Part shown: piece by piece, positions 21,823 through 33,660 of the stretch
How positions within the stretch are numbered: position 1 is the stretch's first letter
How the letters are laid out: each line of letters starts with the position of its first letter
Source: Tamarix chinensis
Lineage: Eukaryota > Streptophyta > Magnoliopsida > Caryophyllales > Tamaricaceae
DNA length: 64,000 nucleotides
Assembly: GCA_030549775.1 (NCBI GenBank)
Contig: CM060177.1
Location: forward strand, 95,166,236-95,230,235
Direction of reading: 5' to 3'
Notes under the pieces: generated by a model
Told to the model about the DNA's origin: nothing
Database searches by the model: none
Seen by the model: only the letters and a program-made list of their open reading frames with translations
Made by a program: the position numbers and the translations under genes

Positions 21823-23844
21823 TCACCTTTGTCGTCTTTCCTGAGCCCCTTTATTTTTTTTCCACTAGGGCGTTGGGTTTGATTAGTTTCCTTTTTCTTC
21901 ATTATGTTTTTATTATCTTTTTGGCGCCTGAACCTTTAGGCCTTGTTTTGTGCCCCATTTGTTTCTCCTTTTGGGCCTTTAGTCCTTTAGGATAGTATTT
22001 TTTTTTAAATAAATAAAATTATACAAGTAAAACAAAATTAAGTAAATTAATAAACTATATCATAATTTAAACCATCACTTAGTATCATTTTGGCTCAAAT
22101 ATTAAAATATATGACATTATTATCACTTAAACATAGAATTATAATTAGCCTCATATATTATTCAAATAAAAGATTAAAAACTAAGATTAAGAGAGTATAA
22201 AATATGTAACAATATGTATTCATCATGGATCTCGACTCCTCTTGCACATTCAACATATTTGAATTAATATACTTGTTTTATTTTTTTTTATTATCTATTT
22301 TAAAACCTCCATATCCATATTTTTCTTATTATTTACATTTTCTTATTTATTTATTTTTGTGATAGTTTAATGTTTTTTTTAGTCTTTGCATTTTTTTGTG
22401 TGTTATTAGCAAATAAAGGTGAGACATCTCAATCCCTAGACTAGAATGATACGTTTATTTACCAATACTACAATTGAAAATAAGATGATTTAAATTGTGT
22501 GAAGACTATGATAACACCAAGTAATATACTCTTTCTCTTGAAATGATTAAGATTGTGATTTTCAATTTTTTTTTCTCGCTTGTCTGTTTTCTTATATAGT
22601 TCTTATTATTTTAAGGATTTAAAGAAGGTTCTAATTCTAGCTTGAAGAACTTTATTCTTTCTTTATTTTAAATTGAGTTGGTAGTTGTGGTTATCAACCT
22701 CTAACCTTAAATGTTTATTTTGATCATTTTTAAAGATTTTTTTATTGGTAGTTAAGTTGTACGTCCATGTTACTTAGTATAATTGATTTATTAGCATTTT
22801 TTTTCCATATGTGAGAAATAATATGATATGCCATGTTAAGAACTTTTTGAGAAAGTTATCACTTTATGTTAGATTGTGTCGTAGATTTTGGTAAAAATCA
22901 TACTCTATGTGTGACCATGAACATAAATTTATGTATTAATATTAAGAAAAATGATCGAATTATAATATATTTGTGTAGGTACTAGCTCTTAGCCTTGGGC
23001 CTTAATGTGGTGTTATAGTCATTTTAAATTTGTTTCAAGACTATTATTATATGTGTAATAGGACTCTCTCTCTCTCTGTCTCTCTCTGTCTCTCTCTCTC
23101 TCTCTCTCACACACACACTTATGTCTGGGTTTAATTCAAGTATGTTCTTTAGTCTTTCATGGCTTTGTGATGTTTATATCATGTATGGTTCAGGACTCAA
23201 GGTAGATTAAGTGATTTTTTAAAAATGTTTAAGAGTGGACTCATATGTTATGTGTATGATTATTAAACCTTGAATAAGAAATTAATTAATTAAAGTGGAG
23301 ATACCTTGAGTAAGATAAGAATCTCATGCCCTAAACATAGGCTCCTAGTGTAGTATTAATACTTAAAGACTTGGGTAGTGAGACTGTGTGGGTGATAAAG
23401 TTTTTTGTCATGTTGTTTTCGCTAGTAAGATTTTCCATGGAAGGAGACACTCTAGATGATCCTTTACTAATGTCACTGACTTTTAGATTTAGATTTGTAA
23501 TTTTAATAACTATTTTATTTTATGAATTCTTTGACCATAATTGCCCTAGAATTGTGATTTGTTTTTTTGGTGATAATTTGGTGCAAATATTTCATAATTC
23601 CATCATTTCTTATAGGTTTTCTTGTATGACTATATTTCCAGATGCAAATGCAAAATGAAGAAATCTAAGGATAAATCAAGAGAAAAGAAGAAAGAAGGTA
23701 AGAACAAATAGGAGAACCTGAAATCAAAGATGGAAAAATAAACTAAGGGTAAGTTTCATAAAAATAAGGCGAGGTAAATAATTGTGGAATAGAGCACTTA
23801 TCAAAAGAAAAACATGAGTCCCATCTTTTTATGAAACATGCCTT
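21823..23844. other. Gene-free AT-rich sequence
   Basis: About 2 kb without recognisable coding sequence. The open frames near 21800-21995 and 23371-23658 are hydrophobic and low-complexity and match nothing I know. A microsatellite lies at 23063-23118. Confidence 0.5.
23063..23118. repeat. (TC)n(AC)n microsatellite
   Basis: TC repeats with two GTC interruptions, followed by ACACACAC. Confidence 0.93.
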
Positions 23845-23849
23845 GTGTT

Positions 23850-24846
23850 TGATGTGTGTGGGAGAGTGGAATTCTCAAACTAATGAGAATATGGCTCGAA
23901 TTGGGTTTAGATATTAGGATAAAGGCTCGTTGATGGTGAATTAAGAAATTAAAGATTTGAATAATATGGAATAAGGATGAGGATGGTTTGAATATGGTAG
24001 AAAAAATGATGGTGGTTTGTTCATGATGATGGCTCGAATGGTTTGTACTAATTAGCTTATGCATTTGATAATGGTTTCTTGATGATGCTAAGCTTTGAAG
24101 GTTAGGGTTTAGATAAAGGTTGAATTTGTGGTTTCAATTTAGGGTTAGGGTTTGATTTGATTATGATGATTAAGGTGATTCTTGGTTTGTATGAAAAGGT
24201 TAGGGTTTCGATTGTATGAATCAAATTAGGGCTTTATTTAACCACCAATTAGAGTAGGATTTTGATGGTAATTATTTCAGGAAAAATATGAATTAAGGAT
24301 ATTAGAAAAAATATAGATTAAAATGTAATTCACATAAACAAAGAGATTAGAACTTTCAAGCTAAATTGTTCATACATATTCGAATTGCTTGAGTCTGAAC
24401 TCACACAGAATTCACTTGTATTCAACTTCAATATTGATCATCAAATTCAATGCAATTCTCAATACTCATACTTGACATTCATAGCAGCTTTTTAACCTTT
24501 CTATCACTAACTAAAAGCATAATTCAAAATATTCCATGCTAAAAGATATTATGCTTACTTTGTGGTACTTTATGTTACTTTATTATCCAACATTACTACT
24601 TAATTAATACATATTCTAAATTACTTAATAATGCTTGAAAATTTTGCAAAGAATCTCCCCACACACGTGGTCACTAATTCCATGCATGCCATGCACATAC
24701 TTGTAGACACGTAGTTGCTTGTTTGTTATGTTTCTAGCAATGTAATCATCCGTTGGTCTTCAAATTTGAGGGAGACACTTTCCAAATGAAGAATAATTGG
24801 TTCCATAATTATGAAAGCCAATTATTGAGTGCTTGATCCTGCATCA
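23850..24846 (-). repeat. 3' LTR of gypsy-2
   Basis: On the minus strand it starts at 24846 with TGATGCAGGATCAAGCAC and ends at 23850 with CCCACACACATCA. It aligns throughout with 28485-29512. It contains an AACCCTAACCCT-type motif near 24130-24150. Confidence 0.9.
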
Positions 24847-24858
24847 TTATCCCCTTGG
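24847..24858 (-). other. Polypurine tract of gypsy-2
   Basis: On the minus strand CCAAGGGGATAA directly precedes the 3' LTR start and is the plus-strand primer site. Confidence 0.75.
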
Positions 24859-25130
24859 TTAGTTAAATTTGCCCTCAAATTTGCATTGCCATAATAAGGG
24901 CTAATGTCTCCAACATTAAATGTCTTTGATACTTCCTTTTGCATTTTCAGCCAATAGAAATGTACATGCAGCAACTCCAAACTCTTATGAACTCCAAAAT
25001 GTCTTGCAATTCCTACTTCATGCACCTCTTTGATTAGAAAAACTCAAATTGAAGTCTTCGGTATACACAATTTGGTGTGCTTGAATAAGAACCGATCTAG
25101 AACAACATAAGCTCTAGAACTTCCTTTTTT
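24847..25130 (-). pseudogene. gypsy-2 integrase, zinc-finger tail fused to C-terminal block
   Basis: The frame reads HEVGIARHFGVHKSLELLHV (integrase H2C2 zinc-finger region), then FYWLKMQKEVSKTFNVGDIS and PYYGNANLRANLTNQGDNDAG, entering the LTR and stopping eight codons later. In intact gypsy integrases several hundred residues, including the DDE catalytic core, lie between the zinc finger and the TFNV-DLSP block. Here the two are joined directly and in frame, which makes a clean deletion. The same junction appears at 6522-6645. The protein could not catalyse integration. Confidence 0.85.
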
Positions 25131-25724
25131 CTTGCAATCTTCGAAGATCATAGAAAAATCTTCAAAGATATTAACCCTTCAACATCTTAAACCCCAAAAT
25201 CTTTACATCCATCATGGTAAGTGCCATGGTCCTCTTAGGTACTGCATCTACTACAACATTTTCCTTTCCATCTTCATGTCTTGTAGCGAACACAAATTTC
25301 TACAAGAAGCTTATCTACTTAGCATGTATCGGACTCACCTTATTTTGACCATGTAGATACTTAAGACTCCCATGATCCAAATGACGCAAAAAATTCTTGG
25401 GTCTCAAGTAAAGACTCCGAGTCTCCAAATAATGCACAATAACATGGAACTATTTATCGTAAGTCAAATAGTTGAGTCTTTCACCATTAAACTTCTCATT
25501 AAAGAAAGAAATAGGTTTCATTTCTTGTGAAAACACACCACCAATGTGTACACCACTCGCATAAAATGTTATTTCAAATATTTTATCAAAATAAGGTAAA
25601 GATAATAGAGCTTTGTATTCAAGTCTTCAAAATTCTTTGTCGCTTGATCATTCCAATGGAAATTTCCTTTCTAATAAATTCTGTGATAAGTGCTGCAATG
25701 GTAGAGAAGTCTTTGACGAACCTC
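25131..25724 (-). pseudogene. gypsy-2 RNase H remnant
   Basis: On the minus strand, from the reverse transcriptase end downward, pieces of gypsy RNase H can be read. KDFSTIAAL (about 25690) is the linker. GERLNYLTYDK (about 25480) and a DHGSLKYLHGQNK piece (about 25370-25330) correspond to the conserved Y-x-x-x-D-K-E and H-x-D-H-x-S-L blocks. A KENVVADAV piece (about 25250) is the closing block. Stops and frame changes are frequent, and the block carrying the first catalytic Asp is not readable. Confidence 0.75.
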
Positions 25725-26560
25725 CTATAGAATGAGGCAAACCCATGGAAACTCCAAAACTTCAAGGAAAATAGTAGGAATGGGCCACGATTTTATTGCT
25801 TCCACCTTTAATGGATCAACATGAATACCATCTCCACTCATAATATAACCAAGAAAGATCACCCTCTCCAACATAGAATCACACTTCTCCATCTTACCAT
25901 AGAGCTTCACCTCTCTAATCTTGTCAAATATCATCTTTAAGTGTTGTCTATTTTTGAACTCACTCTTGCTATATACCAATATATAATCGAGGTAAATAAT
26001 AACAAAGACCCCAAAAAATGGTCTAAGTACCTTTGTCATCAACCTCAGGAAGGAACTTGGTGCATTAAATAGTCCAAATGGCATCACCAACCACTCATAC
26101 AACCCATACTTAGTCTTGAAACCTATCTTCCACTCATTCCCTTCCATTATCCTCATTTAATGATAACCTCTTCTAAGATCAATCTTTGAGAACACCTTTG
26201 CACCATGCAACTCATCTAACCTATCATCAAATCTCGGCATTGAAACTCTATATTTGATTGTGATGTTTTTGATGGCTCTCAAATCAATACAAATCCTCCG
26301 CATACCATCCTTCATAGGCACTAACAAAGTTGAAACTCTGTATGGACTCATACTCACCTGAATATAACCGTAGTCCAAAACCTCTTGCATTTATTTTTAT
26401 AACTCCTTAGCCTCTTCCAGATTGCATCTATAAGTTGGTTTTTTCGATAATAGGACTCTTGGCATAATATCAATAGCGTGCTTAATACCCCTAAGAGGAG
26501 GTAGCCCACTTAGCAACTCTTTCAGAAACACATTAGCATATTCTTTCAATACTTTTTGTA
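25725..26560 (-). pseudogene. gypsy-2 reverse transcriptase, catalytic motif mutated
   Basis: Two adjoining open stretches on the minus strand (26390-26157 and 26156-25725) give the domain in order: GYIQVSMSPYRVSTLLVPMK, RICIDLRAIKNITIKYR, MPRFDDRLDELHGAKVFSKI, DLRRGYH, a stop, MRIMEGNEWKIGFKTKYGLY, LVMPFGLFNAPSSFLRLM and YLDYILVYSKSEF. The stop sits between H and MRI at about 26157-26159. The usual YLDD catalytic pair reads YLDY, so one of the metal-binding aspartates is lost. Either change alone would inactivate the enzyme. Confidence 0.92.
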
Positions 26561-27300
26561 ATTTCGAAACCATATTAGCATTTCACCCTCGTTAGGCCTC
26601 CATTACTAAGGCATATCATATCTTCTCATCTTTGATGGATTCATTCAGATTACAATCCTTATGGATTAATGTCTCCATGCCACTCTTCCTTTTTCCTTTA
26701 CACTACTTGATATCCTCCTTCTTTATTTCTTCCCTTTCATTTCTCAAAACCAAATCCTCCCCATCTAGATTAGGTTTGAGCTTAACTTCTTTGGAACCTT
26801 GCATACCACATACTCATTAAGGACCATTTCATGCACAACCTTCCTATCAAATATCCACGACCTCCCCAACAAAATGTGATAAGCATCCATAGGTAGAATA
26901 ACGCATGAAAAATCATCAAAATAATTTTCAATCTTAAAAGAAATAAGAGTTTGTTTAGTTACCCTTATGTCTTTATCTTTGTTGAGCCATTTGAGTAAAT
27001 ATGATCTTGGATGACCTTGGTCTCCAAATCGAGCTTTTTCACCATCTTCTCACTAGCAACATTAGTTCATGAGCCACTATTAATGATGAATTCACACACT
27101 TTATCACCAATTCTGCATTTAGCCTTGAAAATCTTCTCATATTGAGTAAGTAAAGGTTGTTTTTGTACTTGGATTACCCTTTGCAACACTTAGCAATCCA
27201 CTTAGCCATCTTCTAAAGCATCCTCTGAGCTATCACTTTCTTATTAGAAGCCTTCATTAAATTATTCATTCTCTTCACAAGCCTCCATATTTGCTATCTC
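26561..27300 (-). pseudogene. gypsy-2 protease remnant, active-site aspartate replaced
   Basis: The minus strand reads CRIGDKVCEFIINSGS, then a stop, then TNVASEKMVKKLDLET. This is the plant gypsy retropepsin region, where D-S-G-x-x-x-N-V-A-S is expected. The catalytic Asp codon position (27080-27082) encodes Asn here, and a stop follows four codons later. Downstream pieces (for example QDHIYSNGSTKIK) continue toward the reverse transcriptase linker. Confidence 0.8.
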
Positions 27301-28467
27301 CTTCAAAATCAATGCCCTTTGGTTTGGATAATCCTGAGCAAAGTGGCCATAACCTCTACATTTAAAGCATTATTTGTTCACCTTATCAACCACTTGATTC
27401 TTACTCTTTTCTTCATGAGTGAACCTTCTAGCATTGTCTTAGTTCGCGGATTGAGAAATTGGTGGCTTCAACACACCCATGAAATTTGAAATACACGGAG
27501 CATTGGTTGGCTTGCTTAGTGGCTTTTTCCTCTTCAACTATTTCCCGAACATCATGGCTAACTTGGCTAGGTATTTAAACACCTCATAAGGATACAATGC
27601 TACCTTATCCCAAATTTCATATTTAAACCCCGATGAATCATTCACACCTTTGTTCTTCTCGTTCATGGACATCACACACAAGAGCTAACCTTTCAAACTC
27701 TGGAATGTATTCTTCAACTCCAAGTAACATTTGCCTTGATGTAGTAATTTTTATAATTTTTTCTTGATCGTATTCTTGAGGCACAAACTTCTTCTTCAAA
27801 TGTTTCTTTAATTTTATTCATGACCTAATTTTCAATTTTCCTTCTCTCTCCCATTTCCTTTCTAAATTATTGTACCACACTCTAGCAAATTTTTTAAACT
27901 TTAATATCACTATTTGGCACCATTTGTCATCATCAATTTCTTTATACTCAAAAATCGATTCAAAAATTTGCAACCATTTAAGAAAAGATTTTGGGTCGAG
28001 ATTACCTTCAATTTCAGAAAGATCAAATTAGATTCCTTTTTCCACGTCATCCTAATTTTTCCTCAAAGTGTCACGTGGCCTTACGTAATTTCCCACACTC
28101 TCTTCTTCTTCTTCAACCCGGTTTTGTGCTATTCTCACATGTCCTTCCTCTACTTGTTCCTTTAAGTTTTTTGGTGACACACAGGACTCGTGGGCTTGGA
28201 AATATTTTGTTCACCCCATTTGCAATTTTAGCTCCTTGATTTTGTCCATCAAGGTCTTGAGAAAATCTCTTAAATCTTCTCCTTAGTTCTCCATCCTTTT
28301 TCGTATCAATCGAACATAACACTCCCAAACATGACCTTAAATACTTGGTCCTCATGTGCTTTTTTATACGAATTCTTGGATATTCTTGAAGATGAAACAC
28401 TTTATTGATGAATCTTGATGAATATTGAAAGAAAGATTAAATCTTGATTGCAATATCACCAACATAA
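27301..28467 (-). pseudogene. gypsy-2 gag with zinc knuckle remnant
   Basis: Gag motifs on the minus strand in order: FLKWLQIFESIFEYKEIDDD (about 27985-27925), FKKFARVWYNNLERKWEREG, KLKKHLKKKFVPQEYDQEK, GVEEYIPEFERLALVCDVHE and EEQRCE. A zinc knuckle CFKCRGYGHFAQDYPNQRAL lies at about 27371-27312; its fourth ligand, normally Cys, is Tyr. Stops and frame shifts break the frame in several places. The start codon is not certain. Confidence 0.83.
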
Positions 28468-28480
28468 GGCTTTGACACCA
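28468..28480 (-). other. Primer binding site of gypsy-2
   Basis: On the minus strand TGGTGTCAAAGCC, two mismatches from the initiator tRNA-Met complement, four bases inside the 5' LTR. Confidence 0.82.
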
Positions 28481-28484
28481 AAAT

Positions 28485-29512
28485 TGATGTATGTGGGAGA
28501 GTGGAACTCTCAAACTAATGAGAATATGGATCAAATTGGGTTTAGATATGAGTATAAAGGCTTGGTGATAGTGAATTAAGAAATTAAATATTCGAATATG
28601 ATGGAGTAAGGATGAGGATGGTTCGAATATGGTAGAAAAAGTGATGGTGATGATTCGGTGATGGTGGTTTGGTAATGTGATGGTTTGAATGGTGTGTAAT
28701 AATTAGCTTACACATTTGACAAAGGTTTTGATGAAGTTTAAAGTCATGTTTTGGGGTTAGGGTTAGGTTTTGGTTCAAATAGGATAATTAAGGTGATGTT
28801 TGGTTTTTATGAAAGGGTTAGGGTTTCAAATGGATGGTTTATGGTTTTGGTTGTGTATACCGAATTAGGGATTTGTTTAATGATGAATTAGAGTAGAATT
28901 TTGATGGTAATTATGGCAGGAAAAATAGGGATTAAGGAGATTATAAAAGATATGGATTAATCTCTATAAACAAAGATATTAAAACTTTCAATCTAAATCG
29001 CTCACATGTATTTGATTTTCTTGAGTTTGAACTCACACAGAATTCACTTGTAATCAACTTCAATATTGATCTTCAACTTTAATTCAAATCTCAATACTCA
29101 TACACGACATTCATAGCAGCCTTTTAACATTTCTACTACTAGCTAAAAGTATAATTCAAACATTACGTAATAACGAGTTTTCAAAGATATTATGCTAAAA
29201 AGTATTATGCTACATTTATGCTAACTTTATGCTACTTTATTATCCAACATTACTACTTAATTAATATATTATGTGACTTACTTAATAATGCTCAATAAGT
29301 TTCCAAAGAAGTTCCCCATGCACGTGGTCACTCCTTCCATGCATGCCATGTATGCCATGCACATGCATGTAGAAACTTAGTTGTTTGTTTGTTATGTTTC
29401 TAACAACATAACTATCTATTGGTCTTCAAATTTACGGGAGACACTTTCCAAATAAAGAATAATTGGTTCCATAATTATAAAATCCAATTATTGAGTTTTT
29501 GATCCTCCATCT
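28485..29512 (-). repeat. 5' LTR of gypsy-2
   Basis: On the minus strand it starts at 29512 with AGATGGAGGATCAAAAACTC (first base mutated from the family TG) and ends at 28485 with CCCACATACATCA. It aligns with the 3' LTR. A GGTTAGGGTTAGG-type motif lies at about 28756-28770. Confidence 0.9.
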
Positions 29513-29517
29513 GTGTT

Positions 29518-30231
29518 ATTTAAGCAATAAAAATTTGTTAGGTCAAGGATTCAAAAATAAGCTTGGGAAATTGTGTTTGTAAACATAGTTTGTGTTTACC
29601 CTATTCTTTTGTAACTATTTGTGAGTTATTTTCCTTTTTAATTCAAAATTAAACATTGTGATGTGAGTTCATTCTCTCAGAACATGAAACAAAACTTTCA
29701 AATTCTAATATCTAGTAGTTTTCATTTAAATTCTATTTTCTTTTTTAATCAAGTAAAAGATTGAAGACTAGTGAATCAATGATGATAAGTTTTCTATCAA
29801 AATTCTTCGTATACTTGAATTTATAATTTCATTAAATTTAAGTATTAACTCCTTATTCAATTATTTCTTTTGTTACACTATTTAATTCATCGTTGTTTGT
29901 ATTATATAGTTTAATGATGGATGTTAGTCATTTTGATTCGTTGTATTTCCTTTTTATTATGAATATGTTAGTATTGGTTTTATGAAGTTTACAAGGACTT
30001 CATTATGAGTTATGGTTTCAAATGTGACACACAAAGTTCAATTGTAGATTTTAAGTGTGTTTAATTAGGTTCATAAACTACTTTAAATTATCATTGATCA
30101 AATATTTAGAATTTGATTTAACTAGACCAATCACCTAATAAATTTAGGTTCTAATCAAATTCTAGGATGATATTATTAATTCATAATATTTAATTAGCAT
30201 ATATTAGTATCAAGATATCATATAGTGATCT
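29518..30231. other. Gene-free AT-rich sequence
   Basis: About 700 bases, nothing recognisable, between gypsy-2 and a solo LTR of the same family in the opposite orientation. Confidence 0.5.
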
Positions 30232-31136
30232 TGTTGTAGGAGCAACCACTCAAGAATTAGAATTCATAATTATGGAACCAATTATTCTTTATTTAGAAAG
30301 GATCTCCCACAAAATTGAAGACAAATAGATGACTACGTTGCTAGTTATAAATGAAACATATCATACAAGCTACTAGGCGTATAAGTGTATGTGCTTGGAA
30401 TTAGTGGAGGACATGGCTACATGCATAATGGAAATAGAATGCAGCTTGGATGCGCATATTAGTTGATTTCTTTAATTAGTAGAGTTAGAAATTAGCTAGA
30501 AAGTAAAATAGCATAAATCTACCTTTTTATGGAATATTCTATATTCTAGTATCTTTTAACTATGTATCTTTTGAAGAATTATGCTTTTTACCTAGTATCT
30601 TGCTATTAGTAGCTTGGCTATATAAATCCATAGAACCTACAATTGGAGATAGATCAAGATTGAATTGAAGTTGAATGTAAATTGCAAGTATTAAATTCTT
30701 TGTGCATTCATCTCATTTTTAATCAAATTTGTGTGAATGATTAATCTTGAAACCCATTCCTTTATTATCCATATTCATTGTCCAAACATATCTCAAAATC
30801 AAAGCCCGTATTTGAAAAACGCTAACCCTAATTTACCATTCAAAACTCTAACGCTAAACAACAAAACCATCCATCATCAAACCCTAATCATCAAATCATC
30901 CTCATCATCATCTCATAATTGTCAAATCATATTCATCATTCATCCATAAAATTTGAATCACCATAACCATTCACTTATCATCAACAAATCATCATCACCA
31001 TATTCGAATCATCATCTTACCTTGTTCGAATATCATCATCATCAATACATCACTTTCGAATATTCTACTTCTTAATTACTATATAATCGAGTATTAGTTT
31101 TGCATAATTGAGAATTCCATATTCCCACACATATCA
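30232..31136 (+). mobile_element. Solo LTR, gypsy-2 family, plus strand
   Basis: It starts TGTTGTAGGAGCAACCACTC and includes CATAATTATGGAACCAATTA. A TATA box CTATATAAAT lies at 30618-30627, with AACCCTAA motifs near 30830 and 30880, and the end CCCACACATATCA falls at 31136. No primer binding site or coding sequence adjoins it. The flanking bases (gatct, tatca) do not match, so the target duplication is lost or one boundary is slightly off. Confidence 0.82.
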
Positions 31137-32450
31137 TATCATGTTTGTTGATCAATGAAATTCCTTTAGTTAATCTTATGTTGGTATGATTGTAGTTGAT
31201 TGATTTTCATTCCTTAAAGCTATTGTTAATTGAATCTAGTGTTCTTAGCATATGTTATTAATTGGTTAGATAAGAAATAGAGAGCTTTTTTTTATTTATT
31301 TGCATAAGAAGAAAGCTGAGATATGAATATATATGAGTTTCCATTAAAACACATAGATTTTTTTTAAAGAACCATTTAATTCCATTATCTCATAATAGAA
31401 TACCTCATTTCTTTATTTGTAAGTCTTGTGCTAATATAATTAGTCTTAGCATAGAGATTATTAGTATAAGTAAAAATGATTGACATAGAAAGGTTTTACA
31501 TTAATTATAAAACCCTAATTGTATCATATTCCTTATGTTTTTGACCCCTACTTACCACATACTACATATTTGGAAACTAGGATTATATTTGGAATGTTTA
31601 AAACAAAATTTTTTCATTACACTAGAGTTGAGATTGGTTTGTTTGTAGTTTCCTTAACAATCATTAAACCATAATTGTGGTTTGTTTTTGTTGTGACTTC
31701 CTTAGTGATCATTGCCTTGTATATGTATTAATTTAATATAATGCAAAAACATTGATTGGAATGTTATTATTTTTGGATCTATATATGTATATGTGTTATG
31801 ATTCTCTCATGTAATTCTCTTATAAAATTTTAATGGTGTGATGTAAAAGGATGATGGTGTATCTCCCTCTTATTATGTGTTCAATGAGAATCCAGAATGG
31901 TTGGGATATATTATTTTACTTATTATAATTGTATCAACGTGTAATATTTCATGATCACCTACTCATTCAATGACTAGTTGGGACATTATAGTAGTTGATT
32001 GATGGTCTTTTGAGGTAGCTAGGATTGAGGTCAGGGTGTGGACTTATTCAGTATAAAATGTTTCTTATGTTAGGATTTGTCTTTATGTTTCATTTAACTT
32101 CTTTTTGTCCCTACTTTGGGAATTCAAGTGTATTATAAATAATAATAATTACCTTTTTCTATTTCATTATTATATCCCTCTTCTATTTATTTTTGGTTTG
32201 TTCCTGTCTTGTATTAACCTTAAATTAGGTGCTGAAAACACTTAATATTTGAGTCTAAGTTAGTTTTAGCATTACCTTCGGTATGAGTTAAGTTTTAGCA
32301 TACCATTTACTATGCTAGATGTGACGGTATTATCATGAATTTAATATTTTAGCTTATATAAAGAAAATTTTAAATTATATTATCTAGTTTCAAAAATATA
32401 AGTGTTCTAAGTTGGTATGAATGCTTTTGGTTTCTAGCTTGCCAAATGGC
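31137..32450 (+). repeat. Degenerate Tekay-type LTR sequence
   Basis: Weak similarity to the later part of the giant LTR. The clearest point is CTAGATGTGACGGTATTATC at about 32324, matching AAGTGTGACGGTAATATCCCC at 21.71 kb just before that LTR's end. No coding sequence. Confidence 0.4.
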
Positions 32451-33609
32451 TGAATAAAAAAATGAGTTTTAATCCCCTTTAAGTGTTCTAACACCTAAAT
32501 TAGTATTGTGAAGAAGTATGGACAGACTTTTTGTACGGTCCTTATTTTTACCATCAACTTATCACATTAACCTTTTATGTGATTTCATGTTTAGGCTTAT
32601 TTTAGATGGTCTTGTATAGTGTTAATGCTATAATTTCTTTTATATGGTTATAGAGTAGGTTTTTGACCGAGTTATGCCTCTTTTAAGTGGTTAGTACCCC
32701 ATCTACTATGTTTTTATGAGTATTGATTTTTGGGATTATGTGATGTGTGATGTATTTCATATTATTATTGAATTATGAAGTTATTGCTTTGTTATATTTT
32801 TTTAGAGCCTTAGGATGGCTCATTTTTCAAACTTTATGCTTTATTTTTTTCAAGGTGGTTGCTCAGGATACTCAATCTCATGGTTGATGTAAGCATATAT
32901 TTAAGTCTCCACATGTTTATAACAAAATATGTTTAAGAGACTTTACCTCAGGCTGTGTTTTGGATTTCAACAATGTTTAGATTCTTTGCTTTGTTCTTCA
33001 TTGATGTCTAACATCATTGGTTCATTAAGGGGATAATTTATGTGGATTTTATATAAGATAGCTAATAAGCTTATGATGATCAATGATTAGTGGATATATA
33101 GGCACTGATTATGGTTAATTGTCTACCTTGACTAACCTTGTGACCCATATGAGGTGGGTGGCTTTCCTTTGACTTAGGTAAAAGTGGAGGATTTTACAAG
33201 ACAATTGGACCCAATGGGCAATCCATGAGAGTTGGGAATGAGACACCACCATGGATTTAACCTTTAGGTGTTTGATTGTGAAGAGTGATCAAAGTGGACT
33301 TAGTTTTTGGCTCTCATATAATAATTAAAAATTGATGTTGTGTGAATGCTTTAAGGCTGTAGAAACATCCGTTTTATATGTATTCTTTTAATGCTAAGGT
33401 GCTAGTGTTTCCTTTCATTGTGATAAGATTCTTGTTACCCCTTCCTTTTATGATGACACATCTAGTTTACATCTCCGTTTTGTTATATACATTCAAGTGT
33501 TTCCTCCTTTTATATTGTTTATGTTGTACATTTAATGTTCTTGAGGACCTTTTGTATGTGTCATATTTGTTGTAGAAATGAAGGTTTTAACATGTGGTTC
33601 CCACTAGTT
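32451..33609. other. Gene-free sequence
   Basis: No coding similarity that I can support. The open frame at 33378-33575 is a hydrophobic, low-complexity stretch. Confidence 0.45.
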
Positions 33610-33660
33610 TGTGTTGAATTTGGGGACAAAATCTCTTTTTAAATGGTGTTAATGTATTTT
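33610..33660 (+). repeat. Possible 3' pol end and polypurine region of a Tekay-type element
   Basis: GAATTTGGGGACAAAATCTC followed by TTTTTAAATGGTGTTAATG resembles the stretch that in plant Tekay elements lies just before the 3' LTR (GAGGACGAAAT..TTTTAAG). The counterpart in gypsy-3 is at 62.11-62.14 kb. If right, a decayed LTR starts near 33650. Confidence 0.4.

Larger units (their letters stand above)
23850..29512 (-). mobile_element. Ty3/gypsy retrotransposon gypsy-2, complete ends, internally deleted
   Basis: LTRs at 28485-29512 (5') and 23850-24846 (3') flank, on the minus strand, a primer binding site, gag, zinc knuckle, protease, reverse transcriptase, RNase H, a truncated integrase and a polypurine tract. 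The flanking five bases are identical on both sides (gtgtt at 23845-23849 and 29513-29517), which proves one insertion event and fixes both ends. The internal region is 3.6 kb, shorter than usual, because the integrase catalytic core is absent. Inactivating changes are visible in the zinc knuckle, protease and reverse transcriptase. The LTRs differ by many substitutions and indels, so the insertion is old. Confidence 0.93.

Noticed and set aside
23850..29512. Endogenous pararetrovirus
   Set aside because: LTRs, a tRNA-Met primer site, 5-bp duplications and the gypsy gag/pol order all indicate an LTR retrotransposon. No movement-protein or coat-protein motifs are visible.
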